Positions 1 to 12,856 of a stretch of DNA of 64,000 nt are shown one piece after another. The DNA is from Megamerina dolium (Eukaryota; Arthropoda; Insecta; Diptera; Megamerinidae). Numbering within the stretch: the stretch's first letter is position 1; every line of letters starts with the position of its first letter. The position numbers and the translations under genes were made by a program. The stretch lies in contig OY978525.1 in assembly GCA_963854835.1 (NCBI GenBank), positions 24,823,253-24,887,252 on the forward strand. Direction: 5' to 3'. The notes beneath the pieces were generated by a model, which had not been told where the DNA came from, did no database searches, and saw nothing but the letters and a program-made list of their open reading frames with translations.

Positions 1-762
1 ATTCTATTTACACAACGTATGATAATTTGTTAATTTCAACAAAAATTATTAATAAACCTATTAAAATATAAAAATAATAAGAATAAACAACCTATATAAA
101 TATATATATATATTCTCAAAATAGTTTTGCAAATCAAATTTTCGCATTTCTACAATTGTTTACTGTCAATTCTGTTTGCATACATTTCAATGTATGTAAC
201 AGTATTACAACCCTGGTTACAACGAGTATCGTTTACATGAAATCGTTGGTATTTAATCATCTATTGTGAATGATAGTTACAAATCATAATATATGCAGAT
301 ATAGTTTCGCATAAAAAAAAGTTTAAAATATATTAATATCGTATGAAATATACAATAGCATAAACTTCATTAAATCTGTTATCATTCACTAGTAATAGTC
401 GATAATAAAGTGCCGATAATAATGTGCAAGTACAAGTATCAAATTATGATCCATTTAATTGACAGAAATAGTAATTTAGTGCAAAAATATTAAATAAAAA
501 AGTAGAATTTGAAACAAAAATACATTTCTAGTGATATTTTCAATTTCATCGCTCTATATTGCTTAAAAGAAACATAAAAAATATGAAAAATATATGCGAC
601 GCCATATTTAATAAAAAAAAAATTAACCACTTGTCATTTCAATCAACTTGAAAACGTTACTTCTTGAAGGAAATTGAATGTGAAAAACTGAATCAAGTGT
701 AAAAAATTTGTTCATTAATTTGTGTATTTGTTGTTGTTGTTTGCCAATGACAATATCCTGCT
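1..762 (-). other. hts: 3' flank/UTR of the 685-codon hts terminal exon
   Basis: AT-rich sequence after the stop codon at 763-765. An AATAAA (minus strand) overlaps the stop codon, at 762-767. Near 395-420 is a GTCGATAATAAAG stretch that recurs in the repeats downstream of the other terminal exon (6340-6650). No coding potential seen. The real transcript end cannot be placed. Confidence 0.4.
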
Positions 763-2819
763 TTATTTATCTATTTTCAATGAGGCACATATATCGTCGG
801 TAATTTTGGAAATTTTCGTTTTACAATCGCAAATAATTGCACGATTATGCAATTCATTCGCATGTATAATACCATTCAATAAGTTCTCCAATTCATGTTC
901 CAACAATGTCAATGTCTGACGATGTGTCAACGATATGGCCGCGGCGGCGGTATCTTGTTCTAATGAGGGTGTAACTGCAGTGGCCGCATTTGAATGTTGC
1001 TCGTCAATTATTGATTCGGTATTATTAATTGATTCATTACTAACTGTGTTGTTGTTGTTGTTGCTATTGTTTCTTTTTGTAAAAAAATACGATTGCAATT
1101 GCGTCTGTGACGGCGGTGGTGGTGCAGGTGGTGGCGTTGCCGACGTCGATGTTGTAATGAGTTTCTCTCTGTTCGAATTTCGCATTGTCGGCGATGTTGA
1201 CAATTGTTGTGATATTAAACTAATCTCATGATCAATCACCTTCTCCAGCTGTGCTTTAAATGCCTGCTCATGCCTTTGTAGACAACGTACACAATCGGCA
1301 TTCTTTATCAATATATTTATGTGAATTTCTAGCGATCTAAGCGCTGATGATGATGTGGACGACGATAATGTGTCTTTTATTGTGTCCACCACAACCATTG
1401 TTCTGCCGCCATCATTCTGGAGCAACACTTCATCGTGTGCTTCGGTACGGCTGCCGTTAGTATGAGCATCAGATTGTCGGTCGTGTGATGAATGTGAAGC
1501 ACGACGTTTTAGCGATAGTGTTATTTGCTTATGCGTCTCCTGTCTGTGGTCGGCACCATCCATGAGTGCTTGTTCTGCTTCTGGCCGCTGTTGTATGTCA
1601 TAAGATTGATGCTGACTATGCGGATGATGGTCATCGGAATCAGTTGAGCGTGAATATGAACGATATAGACTATCAGGTGATACAGTTGTGATCGCCGCTG
1701 ACTGATGTTGCATGCCATTCACGGAAGCAATAGATGTGAAATCATATTGATCATGTTCAGCATCATCATGTGCCAGATGGTCCAGCCCAGAATGACTATT
1801 GGTATTAGTTGTAGCAGCTGGATATGAGCAGCCACCAAGTGAAAGTAGTGATGAACATTTTCTCGATGAAATGGTGGTCGTATCATTTTCAAGATTATAA
1901 TTTTTAAGAGAAGAAAAATTCATAGTGCCATTACTATTACTATGAGCATCACCTGCAGCAGCATCACAATCGCTTGCAATTGATTTGGAAACATTTCCAA
2001 CGGCATCTGGTTTTATAAATCGTCGTTGATATCGTTTTTTCGGTTGCAATTTAATTTCCTTCATAGAAATAAATGAACCATTACTACTATCGTTGTTGTT
2101 GTCCTGTTGTTTATCCCCCAATGATAATGAAACATTTTCAACGCTATTATCGACAACGATGGCGGCGCCATTATTTCTTTTACGTTGTTGCAATAGATTT
2201 TGCATAGCTGTCGATCGTATGAATGCAATCACTTTCTGACGTTGCAATTCAACAGCTGTCAGTAAATTTGAGGGATGTAATACGATTTTTGGCAAATAAG
2301 TGAGAGGATAATTGAAACCATAATGTGATACCGTACGATATGGTTGTGGTGATAATGATGGTGCAGATAATGTAGACGTTGTTTTTATTGTTTCCTCTCG
2401 CAGTTTACTGGGGGAACCCAATAATTTTGCATCATGTTTATCAACATTGTCGTTGTTGCTGTTGTTGTTGTTCTTATTAGTATTATTACCATTACTGTCC
2501 ATCAATGTGGGATATGTATAATGTGGAAATATTTCAATTTTATGTATCATAAATAAATCAACAATATGATGGTAATGGTGATTATCAACAAAAAGAAAAG
2601 CATACTTTTTGATCAAATTCTCCTTGGAGCAATATATGTCGACATTATTAATTTGTTGTGTTTGTTGTTGTTGTTGTAGGGGATGAATTTTATAAGGATT
2701 ATAATGATTTTTATGTAATTTCAAATGCAATCTATTTGTTAATAATGTTGATGGTGATGGTGGTAATGATGTTGTTAATGAATAATTATGATCTTGATGA
2801 TGTTGCGTTTCTTCTGTTA
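763..2819 (-). CDS. hts: hts alternative 3'-terminal exon, 685 codons plus stop
   Basis: Long open exon ending in TAA at 763. I place its start at 2819 because a good acceptor (pyrimidine-rich tract ending TTTCCAG) lies just upstream. From there the exon needs one base from the donor side to make a codon, and exon 8 (20369-20440) and the cassette exon both leave exactly one G. The joined reading is D-V-T-E-E-T, and 1+2057 nt is a whole number of codons. The product is low complexity: N, Q, S, H and T runs, a proline run (PPPAPPPP) near the C-terminus, and a final segment rich in L, E, H and I that may form a coiled coil. It carries PYRTVSHYGFNYP (about 2306-2343), nearly matching a motif in the larger terminal exon. 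By position it may correspond to the ovarian ring-canal (Ovhts/HtsRC) tail of Drosophila, but I could not verify homology. An independent gene is less likely, since no convincing own start is needed. Confidence 0.62.
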
Positions 2820-3439
2820 CTGGAAATGAAGAAATGTAAATGTGAAGAATGACGAATTGTATATTCATGGACGAATGTGATGATGAATATGTATGTGTGT
2901 GTTTGTGTGTGTAAATTGCCGAAAAAAACACTGTGTAACCTGATTTCATCCGACATACACGATATGCCTACATAGTCAGACAGCACATTCAATCACAATG
3001 TTATGCACATAAAATACAAAAACAACGAGGACAATAATAATTACAACAACAACAACAACACACACGTAGACAATACACATTTTTCTTTTTACCAAATCAA
3101 CACCACGCAAACGACTTATGCAACAGATAGGAATTTTTCAGTCATTTTACAATGAATCAGTTACAAATATATTGGATTGAGTAAACAGAAATCCATTCTT
3201 TTTATATTCAACCTATATCTCGCTGTGCGGCGGCTCTATATATGGCATTTAATTATAACGGTCATTTTTAATTATGCTACTTTTTCGATTAAAAACCCCT
3301 TGTTTCATTTTGCGGCCCAAAATGATGTACTGCATAAATGTCGAAATTCGATATTAGGTTTTTCGTTTTACAGCCATTTTTTATGGAATGCCAAAAAGAA
3401 GCCGTATTTCGAGGTATTACTGGACGTATTATACAGGAT
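2820..3439. other. intronic sequence, no gene seen
   Basis: Holds the branch and pyrimidine tract of the 2819 acceptor, a GT/CA-rich stretch (2885-2915) and a CAA run (3043-3060). From about 3400 the text looks like the end of the Tc1/mariner relic that follows. Small open frames here show no recognisable protein. Confidence 0.4.
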
Positions 3440-4260
3440 AGACCATATAAAGTCTAAAAAAAACTCATGAATATTTTTTCAGTCATGAGTTTATTAGAAA
3501 GATTGGACTTATCCATTTAAAAATGAAACACAACAACATTCAAATCACTGCCACGGCTGGCTTTACAGTACCTCATCCGATGAACCCAATTTTCAGTAGA
3601 TTTTCGATTGTTTTAACTTCAATCTTATGAATGGCAACTTCGTTTTTGGCCTCAGTTGTCTCTGGATGGTTAGCGTAACACTTCTTCACAGCTCCGAAGT
3701 GAACAATTGATATCAGGATTGCGGCTGATTATTCAATTTTCAAAGACAGTGCATAAAATATCGATAGTTACGTTAGCTGTGTGGCATATGGACCCCGTCT
3801 CGTTGAAAACAAATGTCGTTCACGTCATTTTCTTCAATTTTTGAAAAGAAAAATTCATTTAGTATGGCACGGTAATGGCTCATTTTCGAAGAAAAATAGC
3901 CCCATAATCCCGCTGAACCAAAAACCACATTAAACAGTCACTTGTTGTGAAAGCATTTGCTTCTCCATCATCGCTTATTGACATAGCTTCCGAGGTGAAA
4001 ATGAGCTCGAACCGATTCCGATGATTTTTCGAACGATCTTCAGCCCTTTGGATGGTTATGACGCATTTCTTGGATTAATTTAACTTTGGAGGCACCGAGG
4101 TCTTTATGCAAAATTCTCCTCAAAGAAGTGCGAGGAATGTTCAGTTCCTGAGAACGATTACGAATTGATATGGATGGATGTTCTCCTCGCATACTCTGAG
4201 CAACAGCAGCAATGTTTCGGCTGAGCGTACTGGATGTGGACGTAAACATGTTGTTTTATC
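3440..4260 (-). mobile_element. Tc1/mariner-superfamily transposase relic
   Basis: On the minus strand a transposase can be followed in pieces. An N-terminal helix-turn-helix stretch at 4040-4249 includes IPRTSLRRILHKDL. Next comes a short HFHLGSYVNK block near 3985. A third piece near 3700-3800 (CHTANVTIDILC then IISRNPDINC) corresponds to the second catalytic aspartate region (D-G-A-x-C-H-T-A in family members). A conserved C-terminal end follows near 3560. Several stops and frameshifts separate the pieces, and the aspartate of that block is not kept, so the copy is dead. Terminal inverted repeats were not identified with confidence. It lies between the two hts terminal exons. Confidence 0.72.
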
Positions 4261-5099
4261 CACTAACGATCCAGTTACGCAAACTCGCTTCACAAATTGA
4301 TCCACAAACTGCTTAGAAGGCAGTTCATTTTTTTACTAAATTTTTTTTTGTAAATTTCGTAGTTTCCGTAGAAGACTGTAGAAGACTCACTTTTTAAGGA
4401 GTAACTTTTCAATATTGCCCAACATTGTGCCAGCGTAAAGTGTTTCATTTCGTAAATGCCAAAAAAAAAAACTAAATTTCTATAAACTTATTACTCTCAT
4501 TATACTCTCTCGAAATCAAAATAATCGGTATTTGGTATTTGGCCACAAGGAACTAAGTCATAAGTTGGTTGTAGTGGCTGATTCATGCCATTTTGGAGCC
4601 ATAGTCCTTAAAAAACATCCTAATATAGGTGATCTGGAATATGGTTTAGGATGTAAGGGTTGAGGATATTTCCCTCCAGTACCGCGACCTTAAAGTCTAT
4701 AGTACACCCTTCAGTATCATATTTTAAGTGTGTTATATCTCATCCATGTAAACTAAGTTTAGGTATTCTATTACATTCGCAACTTGTAGTCCAGGGTAAT
4801 CTCCTTCCTCCAACACTCCGTCTCTTTCTTCTTTCTCCTATAAAAGCTTTGCATTTGGCACGCAAGCCCGGCCAAAGCCGGCAATCATATAGGAAGTTAG
4901 TTTGTGTCCGAAATTAGCGAAAAAATAATGGATTTCTTTTTACCCAGACTGACAAGATTAATTACAAAGCACCACCAAAAAAAAAAAAAAAAACGATGTC
5001 GAACAAAGTGTCAATATTCTATGGATTTTGAGACGTTGATTTTAAATGCTAGGTCAGATTTTTCGATTATTTTTGCAAGTTTGGTTCATACCACGTATT
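4261..5099. other. unassigned AT-rich sequence
   Basis: No gene recognised. Contains the 5' flank of the Tc1/mariner relic, a poly-A tract (4979-4993) and a moderately GC-richer stretch at 4780-4900 whose short open frames match nothing I know. Confidence 0.3.
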
Positions 5100-5590
5100 T
5101 AGTGATGCACAGAACCGAGGAGCCGGAACCGGAGAACTGGGCCTTTAAAAAACCGACCAGTCCGGGCCCTACAAGAACCAAAGAATGGTCTCACAAGCCA
5201 GAAAATTCATTCCCAAGAACCAAAACGGTTCCTACAGAACCGAAAATGGACTCCGAAAGAAGCAAAAACGGTATCAAAAAGAACAGATGAAAAGTTCACA
5301 AATCTCTGTTTTACTCCGAAATGTCGTTAATTAAAGTACCGTAGTACAGTTCAGTGTCATTTTTATTTATGTAATATAATATATTTATTTATTTTAAAAA
5401 TAAATTTTTTTACAACAAAAATGTTAAAAGAAATTGAGAAAACTCTTTATAATCTTTTGTTTACCTATTTCGTTAGGCCCATTTCCATTACCATTTTTTT
5501 GAGAATCGGAACCGGTCTAAATACCAGGTATTCCTTGGAACCGGAATCGACAGAACCGGTTCTTTATATACCCGGAATCGCACATCACTA
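5100..5590. mobile_element. non-autonomous hAT-like MITE
   Basis: A 491-bp element whose ends read TAGTGATGCAC at the left and, inverted, TAGTGATGTGC at the right (hAT-type termini). It is flanked by an imperfect 8-bp target duplication: CACGTATT at 5092-5099 and TACGTAGT at 5591-5598, 6 of 8 matching. The interior is rich in GAACCGG-type words in both orientations and has no transposase. Element class is inferred from terminus sequence and 8-bp duplication length. Confidence 0.72.
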
Positions 5591-6339
5591 TACGTAGTAC
5601 AATCAGAGAAGACTGATTCATTTTTATGCATTAAATTATGTTTTTGCTATTTTTCATTGCTCTTGCGATCTACTGTATTGTTAATCAATTTGTATTGTAT
5701 ATTAATTTTTGTTCCTGGAATGCATTTAACTATAGTAATCCCTTCAAGGTATAAATGTATATATATTTTTTTATACAAAAAAAACTTTAAAATGTTTAAT
5801 AAAAACAATAAAACGTATTTATTAGATAAATATTATTAATAAAAATCAATAAAAAAAATTAAAAATTGCAATTACACATAGAACAATTCAAGCAAAAAAA
5901 AAAATCAAATAACACAAATTAATAATAGAAAAACATAAAACAAATCAGGCAAATAAAACAAAATATAAATAATTTACATATAAACATATTTTTAAATAAG
6001 CAAAATATAAAATGTAAAACATTTTAAAAAGCACAAATTGTCAATATTATTTATTTACTCATTCGAAAAACCCAAAACGAAAATGTTTTTCATACACATT
6101 AATAGAATTTTTACATTAGTTACTAATTAAGAAATAATAAAAATAGGAAAAAATATTACTAATAATAAATGTTAAGAAATGTTAGTAGAAATACAAAAAA
6201 AAAAAATACATACAAATGTAGATATTAATAATTATTATAAAAGTAGTAGATTAAACACAGCTAAATATATGTAGTTTGGAGGCAAATAATTTGAAAAATT
6301 TGTTTTCAACAAATTTTCTTTGAGTTTTTGTACAGATAA
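5591..6339. other. very AT-rich sequence
   Basis: A- and T-runs with no gene. Part may belong to the 3' UTR or downstream flank of the 7071-12856 hts exon. Confidence 0.3.
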
Positions 6340-6650
6340 TATGACAAATGGGTTGCTCTGTTGGTAATGAAATGTCGATAATAGAGCACGCGTACATTCA
6401 GTTATATGCGTGGTGAATTTTCGTGTTCATGCATGTTGCAGCTAACACAGCAAATGAGTTGCTTTGTCGATAACACCGTGTCGATAATAGAACGCGCTCA
6501 CATTACTGTAGTGCTGTTATGTAGGTATGTGATTACTTTTCAATAATACATCAAGTGAGTTGCTCTGTCGGTAATGAAGTGTCGATAATAAAGCGCGCTC
6601 ACTATACTGTAGTGTTCAGTTATTGAGGTAATGTGATTCTCATTAGTCTT
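6340..6650. repeat. three imperfect tandem repeats of about 103 bp
   Basis: Three copies sharing GTTGCT(C/T)TGT, a GTCGATAATA core, a GCGCGCTCAC-type stretch and CTGTAGTG. The GTTGCT words start at 6352, 6458 and 6559, giving periods of 106 and 101 bp. They lie 420-730 bp downstream of the stop codon of the 1928-codon hts exon and may be transcribed in its 3' UTR. Confidence 0.75.
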
Positions 6651-7070
6651 TAGTGCAAAAAAAAAGAGACGAATATAGTTTGAAAAATGCAATAAAATAA
6701 TAATGACAGATAATGAAAACTGTGCAACAAAATTTTGATATAGATTTCAATTATATTATTTTTTTTTTCAAATAAAAAATAAAAAAGAATAATTTTTATA
6801 TTATAATCACATTTTTACACACATCATATTTTTTTTTTATTTGCACTAAAAAGCAATCATAATATGCATAAACAGCCAATTTGTTCATTTTAACAATGTT
6901 TACTGATTTTTTCTCTCGTTCCGAATCGCAATAACTATATGTCGACCATATTCTACACTCTATCCGCCACTTTATGTGGCACTTGACTCATATTCATTAA
7001 ATATGATTGAATAGTCAACATTACAGTAGTCACACTTCTTCCACTCTAAAACTCATATTCGCCGTAAAAT
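6651..7070 (-). other. hts: proximal 3' UTR/flank of the long hts isoform
   Basis: AT-rich sequence immediately after the stop codon at 7071-7073, with many A/T runs. No gene seen; no single polyadenylation site can be chosen. Confidence 0.35.
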
Positions 7071-10000
7071 TTAATCATCCGTCTCGGAGATGGAAAATGT
7101 TTGCACTTGACATGCAATCTCTTCAACATATTGTTGCAATAGCATATTATTATGCAACTCATGTTGTGTATTCGCCAAATCTTGTTGCAAAACAATACAA
7201 TCATTCATGTGACGTGAACATTTTGCGATATGTTCACCACAATCGTTAATTTTACGTTTCATTGTGGTTAAACGAGGTTCCAATTGTTCAATTTCTGCAC
7301 CAAGAGCATCAATTTCTAGATCGACCTTAGTTTTCTTAGAACTTTCTTCATCCTTCAGCGCAGCATTATCGACTGAATTCTCCATTTGAATTTGTGTAAT
7401 CACTTCTGTGTCTTTATCCATAATTTCCTCCCTATGCATTCTCTTGTGATCTGTTATAGAAGGAAATGATGACAATGATGATGCTGCTGTTAATTTTCGT
7501 CGTTTTTCTAAACTTTTATTGGCAATCTGATGAAGTTTCTTACGAGATAGTGAAGATGATTCTGATGGTGATGTTGGTGGTTTCATTGATCTTGGCGTTG
7601 ACATTGTAATCCAAAATCTCGGTGAACTGTGAGCAAATTGAAAAGTATATATGGGCGAATTATTCGATGGTAGTTGTGATAGTGATGATGATGGTGGCAG
7701 TTTCTTAATAACACTGGTGGTACTGGCAGATTCAATTGCAATTGAATTGTCATCAACTTTTCTAGTGGTAATTGGTGTTGAAGAATGAATAAGAGTAGAA
7801 GTAGAAGAAGTCATAGCATCAGCAGCAAAAGGATTTTGACAAAATATAGCCTGCGTGTTCATACCACGTGATGATTTCAAGTTGATGTTGTGGTTATTGT
7901 TGGTCTTACGTGGCAGTGCAGCATTGCGTATATTCTCTTGTATGAAATTACGCTTACAAACATATGCAGCAGCAGTATGTGAAGCATTTCGACGTAGAAA
8001 TTCTGGTGTGGAACGTGTGGTAATTGGTTTTCGAATAGCACCGTGTGGCGCTGGTGGTGTTGTTGTTTTATTGAGTTTCTCTCTCAGCAGCTGTGCAATT
8101 GGAGTTGTTATTAATGTTGCTGTTTGTTGTAAATCATTTGTAAGAGAACGTGAACGACGTAATTTCATTTGACGATGTGATGATGATGGTGATAATGATG
8201 GCGATGATGTTGTTATCGCATTATCATCATGATTATTATTAGTGAAATGCATTTGTGAATTTTGTGTTAGTAGCTGTTGTTGTTGTTGTACATCATTTGT
8301 CAAATGTTGTTCTCTTTGCTGTTGTTGTAGTTGTTGTTGCTGCATTATCCACAATTCCAATTTGGTTGGTGTCATTTTATTACGTATGGTTGTTTCGATT
8401 TTATCAAATATTTCTTCACTCTCACGTAATTGATTCAATTCGATTTTTTGCAATATTTTCAATTCGACTTCATTAAATTCCCTATCATCTTGTGATGGTA
8501 ATGTCGCCACATCATCCTCAGCGACAATGTTGTTGTTATCATCATCAGTATTGTTGCTGCTACTGCTGCTGTTGTTGTTGCTATGCACTTGCTCAGCATT
8601 GTTGTTGTCGACATTATCTATATCAGCAATTAAAATCTCTTCAAAATTAACACTAACATTGGATGCATCATCAATATTGTTGGCTCTGACTACATCGGCA
8701 AACGTTAATTCGTGATGAGTTACATTATCAGCATCGTAATGGTCATCATAATCATCATCATCATCATCATCATCGTCGGTATTAAAATCCTTCATTTCAA
8801 CAACATTGTCATCACAGCAATCTTGCGAATAAAGCTCATATTCTTCAATTGTTGCTTTAAATGCCAAATTATGTTCTTGGATTTCTGTCCCATCAGCTAC
8901 ATCATCATTAGAATTCTGCAAATTATTCGTTTCACCATTTTGTTGCATTTCGGTTACATTAAAATCATCTTTATTCTCATTTGTTACGTCATTATCGACG
9001 TTCGCATGCGATTTACTCATTTCATCAATTCGCTTCATTCCATTTCCATTACTATCTTCGACCGTTACGGTATTACCATCATTCAATTTCTCCATTCCCG
9101 GTGCGTTATCTGTATTATTTCCATCAATCGTTACGACATTACCGATATTAGCATACAATTTATTAATTTTATGACTTTGTTTCATTTCCGTTGCATTATT
9201 ATATTTACTATTCTCTTCAATCGTTACGACATCAGCGGCATTACAATGCAATTCATTTCGTTTCACTGCCGTTACATTATCCTCATTAGCATGTGATCCA
9301 TTTGTTTCATTTCCTTTCATTCCCCGTACGTTATTACCTTCATTGTTCTCTTCACTTGTTACGATATTACCGACACTATCAATTCGTTTCATTTTTGTTC
9401 CGTTAATACCTTCATTATCATCATCGACAATTACTGCATTACCATCATCATGCAACCTTTTCATTTTATCACCACCACGTCCAACAACATTTTCTTTCAT
9501 TTCTGTATCATCATTTCTTATCATTTCCGTTTCGTTGCGATCTGTATTATCATCGTCAAGTGGCACGGTATTACCATCACTATGCAATTCTTGCATTTGA
9601 TCAACACATTCAACAATATATTCTCTCATTTCTATACCATCCACATCATCATTACAGTCATTATCGTCCGTTATGGTATTATCAACATCATCACAATTTG
9701 CAAGAGCAGAAGAATTAATAACAAACGTACCATCAGATGTAGGCTGTTCATGAAAAAACATCTGCTCACGTGATCTGCTCAAATTATATGTATGCCCGGA
9801 ATGACAGCTGTCACTTTCCAATAATAAATCATCTTCGATTGAATCGGAATTCATATATTTGTGCTCTTGAGGGTGTTGTTGTTGGTCTTGTTGGAGGTTG
9901 TGTTGTTGTTTCTGTTTAACAATATAGCTACGTCCATGAAAAACTTCTTTATCCGATAACGATGACGACGATGATGATGATAATAATTGTTGTGCTCTCA

Positions 10001-12856
10001 TTGGATGCTGTTGTTGTTCTTGCCTTTCAGCCGTTTCATCAATTGCCGATTCTGTATCACTTAATGTTTGATGTTCTTTGGCATCAAAAAATGTTATATG
10101 ATCCTCCCAGAGTTCTTGAAATATCAATTTACGACGTGTTCGTTCATCACGTGTCATCAGTGAGCGTTGACGTCGTTGTCGCTGTTGTGATTGTGGTTGT
10201 TCTAAAATGCCATCACTGCTATTATTAGTAGTCACTCGTCCTCTTCTCATTAAATTGATGGCAGCATTAGCATTATTATTTTGATTGTTAGTAGTACCTA
10301 AAGAAGAAGAATGACAATCACAATCACCACCGCAAGCGCCGTCATCATTTTCATTTATATTACATGTAGCAGCATTGCCAGTTTCAAGTAAATTTTCTTT
10401 TGCACTAACATAATGTAAATGTATGGAGGAACTGCTATGTTCACTATTAGCAGAAGCTGTAGCATTAACAGCAGCCGTTTCGTCAACATTTAGTTCGCCT
10501 GCTGTTGCTGAAAGATAATTGGTTGTTGCACGACTATCATCTTGTGTATTAGTATCTTCCATTGTAACTACTTCATTGTCATCTCCAACATTGGGCTGAT
10601 CTTGCCAATTACCAAAATCCCAAATTTCTGTAATCGAGGTATGATATAATGGCGGCTCAACACTAGTAGTGATGGTGGTTTCCTTTTGGTCTTCAGCCAC
10701 TACCGGCTCTATTATATAATTATCATCATTGCCATTCCCATCACCATCATCATCATCAACAACCATAGCTTCTATGCTAATATTACTGGAAACTGTATGT
10801 GGTGTGTGTGGATGAAAATTGGCATTTGCCGATTCTTCGGAATAATTCATTCCCATGATTTTTTCAATAAATTTCGCTGGTGGCAATGGCAACGCACTAG
10901 GATCAATCGCTGTTATGACATTTCTCTCATTCGCTGGATATTCATCATCAGCAGCTTCGATCTCCTCCACCTCTGGCACAGTTTCCAATTGTGATGTGGT
11001 CGTAAATGGTGGCAATGTTTCTGTTGTTGTCTCCATACTCCATGATGGCGATTCATCAATATCATCGTAATCATATTGAACACCACCACCGCCATTAACA
11101 ACATGATGTTGATGTTGATGATGATGCTGCTGCTGATGCTGAGGATGATGATGGGGACAAGAATGATGGCAATCCTCGTAAAATGTTGCTTTCTGTGATT
11201 GTGTGCCAGCAGCAAAATCAGCTAAATTTCGCAAACGTGTACGATATTGCATCAATTCTGGTTTGAGACGTACAATCTTTTCGAAACAATTCTCACAGAG
11301 ATCAACAAAACGTGGCGATGAAAAGATCTCCTCATATGAAACGCAACGTTTCAATGGTATATATTTTCTGGCGATTACAGGTGAGGTCACAGCCGATGGC
11401 GGTGCTGGTGGAATATGTTTATGTTCGGGTTTTGGTTCACGTTGTGGTGAATTAAAGCCGAAATGTGAGAGCGTACGATATGGACTGTGACTACGATTGT
11501 TGCTGGTGGCGACTATGGATGAGGATGATGATTCAGTTGTTGTTGTTGTGTTGGTCGCACGCAATTTGCGTCGACGTGGCGTTGAACATGTTGATGATGC
11601 ACCGCCGCCGCCGCCGTCGCCGCCATCACCACCATCCACCACTCTTTCTTCTACACTAAATGGAATATTCATGATTAAATTATTGCCATCATCGGATGAT
11701 TCTTGTTCTTGCTGCTGTTGTTGATGTTGTTGTTGTTGCTGTTGTTGTTGTTGATGCAGTATTGTTTCAAAAACACTCTCACATATTGCTGGTGTACAAC
11801 AAAATATTGATTTCTGATAAATTTGTTGCTCGGCCATGGATGAACTCACATCGGATCGTACATCAGTATAGTCGGTGGAAATCAATGAATCATATATAGT
11901 CATTGCTGATGTTGTTGCTTGTGTTGCTGCTGCTGCTGATGCAATGCTACAATGTTGATGATATTGATATGGTGGTGGTGGTGGAGCTGGTGGCCGTAAT
12001 GCAATTGAATTGGCACAAGGTTCAATGGCATTACAGTGACAATGATGACAATGGTGCAGACGATGCGTACAGTCAATGGCAGTTGCTGGTACGACAGCGA
12101 CACCATGACCCAGACAATTATAATTATGACGTGAAGAGTGAAAAATTGAACGACAAATTATTGGATTATTATCGGCATTATGAATAGTGTCACGATGCTC
12201 ATTATCGACATAATCATTACCAATGTCATTACTACTATTAGCATCACAACGAGAACGACGACGATGACGACGACTACGACCAGCAGCATCACCGTCACTA
12301 ACCTCACTACCATCAACGACACCACTACAATTACAATTCCAATTATCACCATCATTGTTGCTAATTATAAAACCATGTATTGTTGCTGCTGCATTATTAC
12401 AGCCCTCAGCTATAGATCTAGTAATTGTATTGGTAGTATTAGTGCTAGTATTGATGGCACTGCTCGTAGTAGTAGTAGTTGTCGTCATCATCATTGTCGT
12501 TGATTCATCATCATCATTTAGAATTACTTCTCCTCCAACATTATTCTCATAATTAATTTCATAATTCAATTTTTCCCTTTGCCTTTGAAAAAATAAATCA
12601 TGTTTCATTTCTTGTATAAATGCCATTGGTATTGGTGTTATCGCTGCTATGTTACGCCATTTAATTAAATTCTGATCACCATAATAGACATTTTCTTTAT
12701 TCGAATACTCTAGTGTTTCCTGTGAATTTTTGAATTTTTCTTGCATACCCAAACTCAGACGATCATATTCTTTTTCATTATCACCTTCTTTATTTGTTGC
12801 TTCGGTTTGTTCTTTGAACTCTTGAAATAATTCATTTCTTGAAATATCTTGCTTAT
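7071..12856 (-). CDS. hts: hts giant alternative 3'-terminal exon, 1928 codons plus stop
   Basis: A 5.8-kb uninterrupted coding exon ending in TAA at 7071. I place its 5' edge at 12856, after a TGTATTAG acceptor. The frame stays open to that edge, and with the single G left by exon 8 or the cassette exon it starts D-K-Q-D-I-S-R-N. 1+5786 nt is an exact number of codons. No initiator ATG is needed, which argues for an internal splice acceptor rather than a separate gene. The product is mostly disordered: a broken 14-residue Gln run (DNA about 11707-11765), a nine-residue Asp run (about 8740-8780), His- and Ser-rich tracts, and degenerate repeats of about 30-35 residues (DNA 8870-9650). Conserved-looking islands include PYRTLSHFGFNSP followed by a Cys-containing helical region (11170-11480) and LIFQELWEDHITFFD. 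A Leu/Glu/Lys/Cys-rich C-terminal coiled-coil-like end lies at 7080-7400. It may be a ring-canal-type or long adducin tail; this was not checked by alignment. Confidence 0.72.

Noticed and set aside
4904..5290. 128-codon plus-strand open frame
   Set aside because: It runs from plain sequence into the hAT-like MITE, and its E/P/T/R-rich part is just the GAACCGG repeat words translated.
8242..12552. Many open frames on the plus strand opposite the giant hts exon
   Set aside because: They are V/I/L/C/S-rich mirror readings of CAA/CAG, GAT and AAT runs in the minus-strand exon.
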